A stretch of 7,203 nt of DNA, from contig JBDTRB010000157.1 of assembly GCA_039931865.1 (NCBI GenBank), forward strand, positions 1 to 7,203. Reading direction: 5' to 3'. This DNA comes from JALYUA01 sp039931865 (GTDB taxonomy: Bacteria > Acidobacteriota > Thermoanaerobaculia > UBA5066 > Gp7-AA6). A program made the translations under genes and the position numbers. Positions 1-5,773 of the stretch are shown here, one piece after another (the first letter of the stretch is position 1; every line of letters begins with the position of its first letter). The notes below the pieces were generated by a model. That model was not told the origin of the DNA and ran no database searches. It worked only from the letters and a program-made list of their open reading frames with translations.

Positions 1-142
1 GCCGGAGCGGGGGAGAGGTGCCCGTCCGGCAACGCCGGAGCGGGGGAGAGGTGCCCGTCCGGCAACGCCGGAGCGGGGGAGAGGTGCCGGTCCGGCAACG
101 CCGGAGCGGGGGAGAGGTGCCGGTCCGGCAACGCCGGAGCGG
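1..142. repeat. 33-bp tandem repeat array, four full copies plus a partial fifth
   Basis: Four head-to-tail 33-bp units lie at 1-33, 34-66, 67-99 and 100-132, followed by the first 10 bases of a fifth unit (133-142) before the match decays. The array starts at the window edge, so its true length is unknown. Each unit begins GCCGGA and ends TCCGGC followed by AAC, so the end of one unit and the start of the next form a 6-bp inverted repeat around an AAC loop. Units 1-2 and units 3-4 differ at a single base (unit position 23, C versus G). There are no unique spacers, so this is a minisatellite-like array. All six frames through the unit are open because it is so GC-rich, but no convincing gene covers it. 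It lies just beyond the 3' end of the response-regulator gene. Confidence 0.93.
87..142 (-). terminator. Two hairpins in the repeat array, possible 3' structure for the response regulator transcript
   Basis: At 87-109 and 120-142 the repeat junctions can form a stem of six perfect pairs, one mismatch and three further pairs, closed by a 3-nt loop (AAC on plus, GTT on minus). They lie 14 and 47 bp past the stop codon of the minus-strand response regulator, so its transcript would run into them. There is no U-tract, so a classical intrinsic terminator is not supported. A Rho-dependent end, RNA stabilisation or no function at all remain possible. Confidence 0.3.
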
Positions 143-155
143 AGGAGGCGAAGAT

Positions 156-587
156 TCAGCCCTGGAGGTCCCGCGGGAGCTGGTTTAACTCGAGCCAGTA
201 GACCGGGAGCATGCGCAATCTCTGGAACATCAACTCCGGCGTTTCGGATTTCGAGACGAACGAGTTCGCTCCGAACTGATATGCCGTCTGAATGTCTTCG
301 CGCTCCTGCGAGCTCGTCAGGACGACGACCGGAACGCCTCGCGTCAGCGGATGAGACCGGACGCGCTTCAAGACTTCGATGCCGCCGATGTCGGGCAGTC
401 CCAGATCGAGCAGGATCAGATCGATCTCCGGTTTGCGGCCGGCGCGTTCCAGCGCGCGTTCCCCCGTCTCCGCTTCTTCAATCACGATCTCGTCGCCGAA
501 CGCGCTGTCGAGAATCCTCCGCATCACCCAGCGGTGATTCAGATCGTCTTCCACCAGCAAAATCCGACGCGGTCCGACGAGCGGCAA
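156..587 (-). CDS. Stand-alone receiver-domain response regulator (CheY/Rcp-like)
   Basis: A 143-residue protein made of a single REC domain with no output domain. It shows the acidic pair E13-D14-D15 after strand 1, the phospho-acceptor D61 in the motif LLDLGLPD, the switch residue T91 in VVVLTSS and the conserved K113. Such proteins take a phosphoryl group from a histidine kinase and act by protein contact. The C-terminal stretch with YWLELNQLP resembles the tail of the Rcp family that partners phytochrome-type or hybrid kinases (family resemblance from memory). K113 is followed by Ser, where most receivers have Pro. The start is a TTG at 585-587, chosen because GAAAGGA lies 6 nt upstream and the receiver strand begins at once; no ATG in frame suits. 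No kinase lies beside it inside the window; one could lie to the left. It is transcribed away from the efflux operon. Confidence 0.9.
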   Translation of the reverse strand: MPLVGPRRILLVEDDLNHRWVMRRILDSAFGDEIVIEEAETGERALERAGRKPEIDLILLDLGLPDIGGIEVLKRVRSHPLTRGVPVVVLTSSQEREDIQTAYQFGANSFVSKSETPELMFQRLRMLPVYWLELNQLPRDLQG

Positions 588-748
588 GAGACGTCCTTTC
601 GAGCTGACCGGGAGGCTGCTCCGAGGCGGCTCCCCTTCGGTAGAGCAAAAGCGATACCCAGCCGCGAGTCCGCCGATCCGTGTCCTCGATTTGGTACATA
701 CCCTCTCGCGATAAAGGGGTTAAGATTTGGGTTTCCGGCGAAAGCACA
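588..748. promoter_or_regulatory. Divergent intergenic region between response regulator and efflux operon
   Basis: These 161 bp must hold the 5' signals for both divergent genes. On the plus strand TTGGTA (691-696) and TAAGAT (721-726) are vaguely promoter-like but too far apart for a sigma-70 pair. On the minus strand TTAACC and TATGTA are spaced 17 bp but match the consensus poorly. A short inverted repeat, GGTA-CA-TACC (693-702), followed by a CCCT/AGGG pair (701-704 and 715-718), lies in the most AT-rich part and could be an operator. None of this is strong. Confidence 0.3.
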
Positions 749-1654
749 ATGAAAAAAGGGATGTGGGTGGCGATCGCGCTCGCCCTCGGGGTCGCGGGCG
801 CCTGGGGTTACGGGGCCCTGGTCCGACAGGAAAACGACGACGGCCGCAAAGTCCGCCTGCTCGCCCTGGCGGAAGAACAACGCCTCGACCTCTCTTTCTC
901 CCGCAGCGGACGCCTCATCTCCGCCGTTCCGGACGAAGGCGAGCCCGTCAAAGCGAAGGCGGTCGTCGCGCGCCTCGAAGAGCCGGGACTCTCGGAGGAC
1001 ATCGCCGACCTCGAGCGCCAGGGAGAACAGGTGCGAGCGAGGGAGAACGCACGCAGACAGGACGTCGCGCGCCTGGCCGCGCAGTGGGCGCAGACGGTCA
1101 GCGAAGAGAAGCGGCTCGGGCGGCTCGCGAAGGAAGGTATCGCCGCCGCCGCAGATCTCGAGACGCTGCAGCACCGGCGCGAGGAGCTCGCGGCTGCGGT
1201 GCGCGCGCGCGAGGCCGACAAGGGGGAACTCGACGCCCAGACGAAAGCGCTGCGATCGCGCATCGACAAGGTCCAGCGCTTCGAGCGCGAGGGGACTCTC
1301 AATTCACCCTCGGCGGGAACCGTGTTGACGCGCCACCATCGGCTCGGAGAATTCGTCTCGGCCGGAGATCCCATCGTCACGCTCCAGATCGAGGCCCCGT
1401 ACCTGCGCGTGGAAGTGCCCGAGGAACGACTTTCCGTTTTCAAAGTCGGCGACACCGTCAAAGTGTGGCCGCAGGCGAGAACGGGGGAGTCGTTCGCGGC
1501 GCGCGTGCTGTCCGTGAAGCCGCGTTCGGAATTTGCGACCCGCAGAAACTGGGGATTGCAGAGCCGTGATCTCAGAACATTTTCGGTCCGGCTGAAACCC
1601 GAGGGCGCGGCGATCGTGTCCGGGCAGACGTTCGTGGTCGAAGCGGGTTCGTGA
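749..1654 (+). CDS. HlyD/YbhG-family periplasmic adaptor of an ABC efflux pump
   Basis: A 301-residue membrane-fusion protein that would bridge the inner-membrane ABC transporter encoded next to it and an outer-membrane channel. A basic start (MKK) leads into one hydrophobic anchor at about residues 5-25. The first half of the lipoyl-like domain follows at 46-78 (DLSFSRSGRL...EGEPVKAKAVVARLEEP). A charged coiled-coil hairpin spans about 82-180. The second lipoyl half is at 184-212 (SPSAGTVL, GEFVSAGDPIVTL), then a beta-barrel at about 215-258 (VEVPEERLSVFKVGDTVKV) and a C-terminal part with the ATRRN...RTFSVRL block typical of YbhG-type adaptors. The frame stays open back to a GTG at 680, but the ATG at 749 gives a normal N-terminal anchor, so it is preferred; the ribosome site before it is weak. 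The next gene starts 28 bp after the stop. No TolC-like partner is nearby. Confidence 0.9.
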   Translation: MKKGMWVAIALALGVAGAWGYGALVRQENDDGRKVRLLALAEEQRLDLSFSRSGRLISAVPDEGEPVKAKAVVARLEEPGLSEDIADLERQGEQVRARENARRQDVARLAAQWAQTVSEEKRLGRLAKEGIAAAADLETLQHRREELAAAVRAREADKGELDAQTKALRSRIDKVQRFEREGTLNSPSAGTVLTRHHRLGEFVSAGDPIVTLQIEAPYLRVEVPEERLSVFKVGDTVKVWPQARTGESFAARVLSVKPRSEFATRRNWGLQSRDLRTFSVRLKPEGAAIVSGQTFVVEAGS

Positions 1655-1682
1655 CCCTCTCCCGTCACCCCGTTTCTGTTTC

Positions 1683-2636
1683 ATGACCTCGTCCGCTTCG
1701 ATCGAAGCGAGCGCGCTCACACGGCGCTTCGGGGACTTCGTCGCCGACGACGCCGTGAGTTTCGCGGTCGAGCCCGGAGAAACGTACGGGCTGCTGGGCC
1801 CGAACGGTGCCGGGAAGACGACGCTCATCCGAATGCTCACCACACTGCTCCCGCCGACGTCGGGAACGGCGCGCGTGCGCGGACATGACCTCGTGCGCGA
1901 GCAGCGGGCGGTGCGCGCCTCGATCGGAACGGTCTCTCAGGCGATCACGACTGACGAGAACCTGACGCTCCGGGAGAACCTGTCCGTGCAGGGAAAGATG
2001 TACGGCCTCTGGGGCCGCGAGCTGTCCCGCCGCATCGAACGCCGCCTGACGCAGGTCGGTCTTTGGGATCGCCGGGCCCAGGTCTCGAAACAGCTTTCAG
2101 GCGGGATGCGGCGGCGCCTCGAGATCGCGCGCGGTGTTCTGCACTCTCCGCGCGTCCTCTTTCTCGACGAGCCGACGACCGGCCTCGATCCGCAGAGCCG
2201 CCGCGCGATCTGGGACCTGCTCGCCGAGATGAAAGAGTCCGATCCTGAGCTCGCGATCGTGCTCACCACGCACGCCATGGACGAGGCGGATTTTCTGTGT
2301 GACCGCGTCGCGATCCTCGATTCGGGTCGGATCCTCCAGGAGGGCGCGCCCGAACGCCTCAAGCACATGCTCGACACGGGGGAGCACGTCGCGATCGAAA
2401 CCGATCGCCCGGTTTCCGACGCGGACATGGCCGTCATCGTCGCGCTCGGCGCATCCAACTGGCGGTCCCCCGTCCCGGGCCACGCGGAATTCCAGTCGCG
2501 GCCCGGAGAAGGGATCGGCCGCCGCGCGGCCCAGGTTCTGGAGGAGCGCGGATATCGCATCGTGCACCTGACGATCGCTCCGGTCACGCTCGAGGACGTC
2601 TTCTTCTCATACACCGGCCGGGGACTCCGCGAGTGA
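1683..2636 (+). CDS. ABC-2 efflux pump ATP-binding protein (DrrA/YbhF-like)
   Basis: A 317-residue single-domain ABC ATPase that powers export through the adjacent permease. All nucleotide-binding motifs are intact: Walker A GPNGAGKTT (39-47), Q-loop Gln86, signature LSGGMRRR (138-145), Walker B VLFLDEP (158-164) with catalytic Glu163, D-loop TGLDPQ (166-171) and switch His197. After about residue 225 comes the extra C-terminal domain common in drug-export (DrrA, CcmA-like) ATPases. Only one nucleotide-binding domain is present, unlike E. coli YbhF which has two, so the working pump should contain two copies. The start at 1683 is the only early ATG; no clear Shine-Dalgarno is visible in the 28-bp gap, so translation may be coupled to the adaptor gene. 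A 16-bp perfect palindrome covers codons 4-9. The stop overlaps the permease start. Confidence 0.95.
   Translation: MTSSASIEASALTRRFGDFVADDAVSFAVEPGETYGLLGPNGAGKTTLIRMLTTLLPPTSGTARVRGHDLVREQRAVRASIGTVSQAITTDENLTLRENLSVQGKMYGLWGRELSRRIERRLTQVGLWDRRAQVSKQLSGGMRRRLEIARGVLHSPRVLFLDEPTTGLDPQSRRAIWDLLAEMKESDPELAIVLTTHAMDEADFLCDRVAILDSGRILQEGAPERLKHMLDTGEHVAIETDRPVSDADMAVIVALGASNWRSPVPGHAEFQSRPGEGIGRRAAQVLEERGYRIVHLTIAPVTLEDVFFSYTGRGLRE
1694..1709. promoter_or_regulatory. 16-bp perfect palindrome at the 5' end of the ABC ATPase gene
   Basis: The bases CGCTTCGATCGAAGCG read the same on both strands. They begin 11 bp after the first base of the ATPase start codon, inside coding sequence for the variable N-terminal residues SASIEA. 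Such a site could be a protein-binding operator or, in RNA, a small hairpin that dampens initiation; chance in a GC-rich, GATC-rich genome is also possible. Confidence 0.3.
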
Positions 2637-3751
2637 GGGGCCCGGCCAGGGGCCCGTTCCTCTCCCTGCTCGGCATCCTTGCGATCTGCCAGCGCGCCTA
2701 CGTCACTCTGTTCCGGCAGCCGGTCCTCCTGATCTCCACGATGATCTTTCCGCTCATCTACCTGCTGCTGCTCGGCAACTCGCTCAATCGGCCACTGCGG
2801 GAGCTTCCGCTCGCGGTCGTGGACGAGGCACACAACTCTCTTTCGGCGGATTGCCTGCGCGGTGCCGCCGCTCTCGAAAGCGGCCGCCAGCTCGTCCGCC
2901 TTCGGGTGCTCGAGAATCGGGCGGAAGCCCTGGATGACCTGCGTCGCGCGCGCTACAAGGCTGTCTGGGTGCTGCCGCTCGGACTTGCGCGGCAGGGGCC
3001 CACGCCCTCGTTCATCGGAGACAACACGGACCGGGCTTCCTACGAAGTGCTCGAATCGGCCCTGCGCGATGTCTGGCAGGAGGTCTCTGCCGCTCGCGGT
3101 GGGGTGCCCGCCGCTCCCGCCGCGCGGCTCGAGGCGTACCCGTACCTCGATTACCTGACCTACCTTGCTCCCGCGGTTGTGTGTCTCGCGATCTTCATGG
3201 GCTCGATGGTCTCCGGCGGCCTGCAGGTCCTCGAGGATCGGATGTTCGGTTACCACGAGGGGTATCTCGTGACGCCCGTCTCCACCGGGACGCTCGTGGC
3301 GGGCCACATCATCGCGGGCGCGCTCGTCGCGTCGATTGCCGGCGGCGCCGTCCTCGTGGTGCTGCTCCTCTTTGCCCCGGTGTCTCTCTCAGGAGCCGCC
3401 GGGATCGCCGCGTCGTTCTTCACCGTCTTTCTGACGGCGCTCGCGATCGCATCCGTCTGGTCGCTTCTCTTCGCCCGCGCGCGGCACGCGAGCGTCCTGC
3501 GCGGGATGTTCGGCATCATCAACGCGGCGCTCTTCTTTCCGTCGGGCGCGCTCTATCCGGTCGAGAGCTATCCTGGCTGGCTGCGCGGTCTTTCGTCGAT
3601 CGACCCGCTGACCTACGGCCTGCGCGCGCTGCGGGACCTGGTCCTCCGGGGCTCGCCGGTGTCGTCGTGTTACCCGCCCTGGGTCTTCCTGCTGACGTTC
3701 ACGCTCGTCTGCGGAGTGCTGGCTCGGGTCTTCTTCCGCCGGGAAATCTAG
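2633..3751 (+). CDS. ABC-2 type transporter permease
   Basis: A 372-residue membrane subunit forming the export channel with the ATPase encoded just upstream. The layout is that of the ABC-2 family: an N-terminal amphipathic stretch and membrane helix at about 28-48, a soluble extracytoplasmic region at about 52-172 (AVVDEAHNSLSADCLR onwards), then five hydrophobic segments at about 174-197, 219-248, 255-280, 291-310 and 350-367. The diagnostic C-terminal block FFPSGALYPVES...SIDPLTYGLRALRDL occupies 301-336. The start is a GTG at 2633 that overlaps the ATPase stop by 4 bp (GTGA), which points to translational coupling and equal synthesis. There is one permease gene, where the E. coli ybh operon has two (ybhS, ybhR), so this one probably works as a homodimer. 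Substrate is unknown; relatives export drugs, antibiotics or lipids. Confidence 0.93.
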   Translation: MRGPARGPFLSLLGILAICQRAYVTLFRQPVLLISTMIFPLIYLLLLGNSLNRPLRELPLAVVDEAHNSLSADCLRGAAALESGRQLVRLRVLENRAEALDDLRRARYKAVWVLPLGLARQGPTPSFIGDNTDRASYEVLESALRDVWQEVSAARGGVPAAPAARLEAYPYLDYLTYLAPAVVCLAIFMGSMVSGGLQVLEDRMFGYHEGYLVTPVSTGTLVAGHIIAGALVASIAGGAVLVVLLLFAPVSLSGAAGIAASFFTVFLTALAIASVWSLLFARARHASVLRGMFGIINAALFFPSGALYPVESYPGWLRGLSSIDPLTYGLRALRDLVLRGSPVSSCYPPWVFLLTFTLVCGVLARVFFRREI

Positions 3752-3905
3752 ATCGCCCCGGCTCGACTCTTGTCAGGCTGCAGGTGCCGCCCGTGACCCC
3801 GGGCGCGCGGGGAGCGGAGCAGAGCGGGAGAGGAGCAGAGAGGGAGCGAGCTGCGCCCCGTCGTCGAGAGGGTGGCTGGTGAGCGACATCCAGACGTCTA
3901 GACGG
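3752..3905. other. Convergent intergenic region with purine-rich tract
   Basis: The efflux operon and the pilT-like gene converge on these 154 bp. A small hairpin, CCCCG (3797-3801) with CGGGG (3808-3812), could contribute to ending transcription, but no T-run follows on either strand. A purine-rich run at 3811-3852 is built of GAGCGG/GAGCAG-like words; its piece at 3822-3833 resembles the core of the 33-bp repeat at the left edge. A 10-bp palindrome, CGTCTAGACG, lies at 3895-3904 beside the pilT stop. No small gene is evident. Confidence 0.4.
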
Positions 3906-5135
3906 CTAAACGGGGAGATCCTCGGGATGCACGGCGCGGGCGCGAGCTTCTTCCGCGTCGACGATCCCCTCCCGGACCAGCGCGCTCAACGATTCTTCCA
4001 GGCTCATCGAGCCGAGCTTTCGCGTGAGAGCGATTTCCTGATTGAGATGCTGCAGCGTGTTCTTGCGGATGTGCTGTCGCGCGCCGTAGCCGATGACCAG
4101 CAGCTCCGCCGCCGCGGCGAGTCCGCCTCCCCGGCGGGGCAGGAGGGTCTGGGTCAGGATGGCCGCGAGCGCCATCGAGAGCTCCTGCCGGATCGTTCCC
4201 TGACGCTCGCCCGGGAAGGAGTCCGCGATGCGCGACACGGCGGAGGCCGCGTCCGTCGTGTGAAGTGTCGAGAGAACCAGATGGCCCGTCTCGGCGGCCG
4301 CGAGAGCGATCCGCATCGTTTCAGGGTCCCGCATCTCTCCGACGACGAGCACGTCCGGCGCCTGGCGCAGCGCGGCGCGGAGCGCGGTCGGAAAGTCCGG
4401 AGCGTCGGGCCCGATCTCGATCTGCTCGACCAGGCTCGTGCGATGGGGGATCTCGTACTCGACCGGATCTTCGATCGTCAGGATGTGCCGCGCGTCGCGC
4501 CGGTTGATCTCCTCGACCATCGAGGCGAGCGTCGTGCTCTTCCCGGACCCGGTCGCGCCGCCGATCAGAACGAGTCCCCGGGGTAGCCGGGTGAGCGCCT
4601 CCACACCGGGCGGGAGGCCGAGAGAAGAGAGCCGCGGCGCCTCGGCGGGCAGCGACCGGACCGCGGCTGCCGGACGTCCTCTCTCCCGATGCAGGTTGAC
4701 GCGGAAACGCCCGAGCCTTCGATCCTTGAACGAGCTGTCGGCGTTGCCTTCGGCGGCGTACTTTCCGCGCGCGCCAACCGTCATTGCCGGGAGGACGGCC
4801 CCCTCGATCTCTTCCCCCGACAGCGGCGCTTCCGGCAGGCGCGCGAGTCTCCCGTCCACCCGAACGCAGGGCGGCGCTCCCGCGACGAGCAGGAGATCGC
4901 TTCCACGGCGCTCGACGAGGTCCTCGAGCCACCCGGTCAGGCGCGCCGCGCTCTGCGGCGCGGGTTGCCCGAGCTCGGGCGGAAGAGATTCTGATCGCAG
5001 GGGATCCCCGTCTCCGCCCTCATCCCGGGCGAGGCCCCGGGCGCCCGTGTTCAGCTGGCGGATCAGGCGGTTGATGTCGTCGGTCTCGTCCATCTCGTCC
5101 ATCTCGTCCATCTCGTCAATCGCAATCGCCCTCAT
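3906..5135 (-). CDS. pilT: PilT-like type IV pilus retraction ATPase with acidic repeat N-terminus
   Basis: A 409-residue secretion-type ATPase of the PilT/PilU branch, which as a cytoplasmic hexamer depolymerises type IV pili (twitching, surface sensing, DNA uptake). The PAS-like N2 domain starts near 66 and shows GSDLLLVAGAPPCVRVDGRL (78-97). The motor domain has Walker A GATGSGKST (193-201), the Asp box TIEDPVEY (220-227), Walker B DVLVVGEMRD (261-270, Glu267) and the His box GHLVLSTLHT (284-293). PilT proteins are usually about 345-370 residues; the surplus is an N-terminal extension of about 65 residues that opens with an Asp-Glu-Met repeat. The C-terminal AIRNLIRE motif of PilT appears here as GARQHIRK (351-358). 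The start at 5133-5135 has no clear Shine-Dalgarno; in-frame ATGs at residues 9, 12 and 15 are alternatives. It is not next to other pil genes here. Confidence 0.9.
   Translation of the reverse strand: MRAIAIDEMDEMDEMDETDDINRLIRQLNTGARGLARDEGGDGDPLRSESLPPELGQPAPQSAARLTGWLEDLVERRGSDLLLVAGAPPCVRVDGRLARLPEAPLSGEEIEGAVLPAMTVGARGKYAAEGNADSSFKDRRLGRFRVNLHRERGRPAAAVRSLPAEAPRLSSLGLPPGVEALTRLPRGLVLIGGATGSGKSTTLASMVEEINRRDARHILTIEDPVEYEIPHRTSLVEQIEIGPDAPDFPTALRAALRQAPDVLVVGEMRDPETMRIALAAAETGHLVLSTLHTTDAASAVSRIADSFPGERQGTIRQELSMALAAILTQTLLPRRGGGLAAAAELLVIGYGARQHIRKNTLQHLNQEIALTRKLGSMSLEESLSALVREGIVDAEEARARAVHPEDLPV
5073..5117 (-). repeat. 9-bp tandem repeat encoding the Asp-Glu-Met run of the PilT-like protein
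   Basis: Three perfect 9-bp units (plus-strand CATCTCGTC at 5091-5099, 5100-5108 and 5109-5117) are followed by two decayed units (5082-5090 with two changes, 5073-5081 with two changes). On the coding strand each perfect unit reads GACGAGATG, Asp-Glu-Met. Because 9 is a multiple of three, gain or loss of units would lengthen or shorten the protein without breaking the frame. Each perfect unit also carries an in-frame ATG. Confidence 0.85.
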
Positions 5136-5170
5136 CGCTCATGGTATGGAAAGTCCGAAGAACCGGGAAG

Positions 5171-5175
5171 GGAGG
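5171..5175 (+). promoter_or_regulatory. Shine-Dalgarno site of the thioredoxin-fold gene
   Basis: GGAGG ends 11 nt before the ATG at 5187, within the purine-rich run 5166-5182. It fixes the start at 5187 rather than the second in-frame ATG at 5232, which has no such site upstream. It lies in the 51-bp gap to the divergent pilT-like gene, leaving very little room for two promoters; no clear -10/-35 boxes were found there. Confidence 0.6.
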
Positions 5176-5186
5176 AAGAAAATTCG

Positions 5187-5771
5187 ATGAAAGGCGAAAC
5201 CCGGACCGAGCCGCGGCATCTATCTCGAACCATGAAGACTTCGCTGCGCGGTCGCGATCGTCTGTTCTCGAGTTTGCTGGCGGTCGCGATCCTGGCGGGC
5301 TCGTCCGGCTCCCTCGTGCGGGCGGCGGGATTGAAAGAAGTTGCCGTCGCCGGGCCCGGGCCCGGAGGGGCCGCGAAGCTGACTCTGGCTCCCGCCCTCT
5401 CCTTCACCGACGACTCGTCCAGCAATTTTCCGATACGCGGCGAGAACGTGTCGGACGGCCGGATCGCGTCGGACCGCCCGACCGCGATCTTCTTCGGGAC
5501 GTCCCACTGCTGGAATACGAACCGGGAGGCGGAACGGTTCGTGCGGCTCTACGAGGCGAAGAAGGATTCGGTCCGGTTCCTGGTCGTCGATCTGAACCGA
5601 CCCTCCGCGGATCAGAAGGCGCTGGTCTCCCGGCTCTACGCCGGTTACATCCCGACGCTGGCATTTCTCGACCGCGACGGGAACATCGTCTACAACAAGT
5701 CCGGCGAGACCGCGCGAGAGCGGGGAGACGCGAGCGCCCTGGAGGACCTCGTGAAAAAAGCGACGAAGTGA
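5187..5771 (+). CDS. Exported thioredoxin-fold protein with a single active-site cysteine
   Basis: A 194-residue protein. Residues 1-28 are polar and basic, 29-38 (SLLAVAILAG) form a signal-peptide core, and cleavage probably falls near the VRAA at 44-47, so the mature protein should be periplasmic or outer-membrane associated. A Gly/Pro-rich linker follows (55-62). The thioredoxin domain starts near residue 98: TAIFFGTSHCWNT carries Cys108 where thioredoxins have CxxC, but the second cysteine position is Thr111 (C-W-N-T). Strand FLVVDLN (131-137) and the cis-proline loop YIPTLAFLDRDG (154-165, Pro156) are typical. Cys108 is the only cysteine in the mature protein, so it cannot act as an ordinary CxxC disulfide reductase by itself; monothiol exchange, isomerase-like or binding roles remain. 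It diverges from pilT and converges with msrP; neither position proves a functional link. Confidence 0.8.
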   Translation: MKGETRTEPRHLSRTMKTSLRGRDRLFSSLLAVAILAGSSGSLVRAAGLKEVAVAGPGPGGAAKLTLAPALSFTDDSSSNFPIRGENVSDGRIASDRPTAIFFGTSHCWNTNREAERFVRLYEAKKDSVRFLVVDLNRPSADQKALVSRLYAGYIPTLAFLDRDGNIVYNKSGETARERGDASALEDLVKKATK

Positions 5772-5773
5772 TG

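Noticed and set aside
1..142. CRISPR array
   Set aside because: The 33-bp units are directly adjacent with no unique spacers, so this is a simple tandem repeat.
1..201. Plus-strand reading frame through the repeat (Ala-Gly-rich) stopping at 199-201
   Set aside because: It is open only because the repeat lacks stops in every frame; it overlaps the response-regulator 3' end and no start or family match is visible. Only the sequence to the left could decide.
680..748. Upstream GTG start adding 23 residues to the HlyD adaptor
   Set aside because: The added residues are not signal-like, and the ATG at 749 places the basic MKK directly before the membrane anchor as expected.
766..1260. GCGATCGC octamers suggestive of a HIP1-like genome-wide repeat
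   Set aside because: Only a few copies occur, mostly encoding Ala-Ile-Ala or similar codons; consistent with GC-rich codon use.
1937..3307. Long minus-strand open frame (456 codons) opposite the ABC ATPase and permease
   Set aside because: Arg/Pro/Ser-rich translation with no recognisable motif, antisense to two genes with intact family motifs; a GC-bias shadow.
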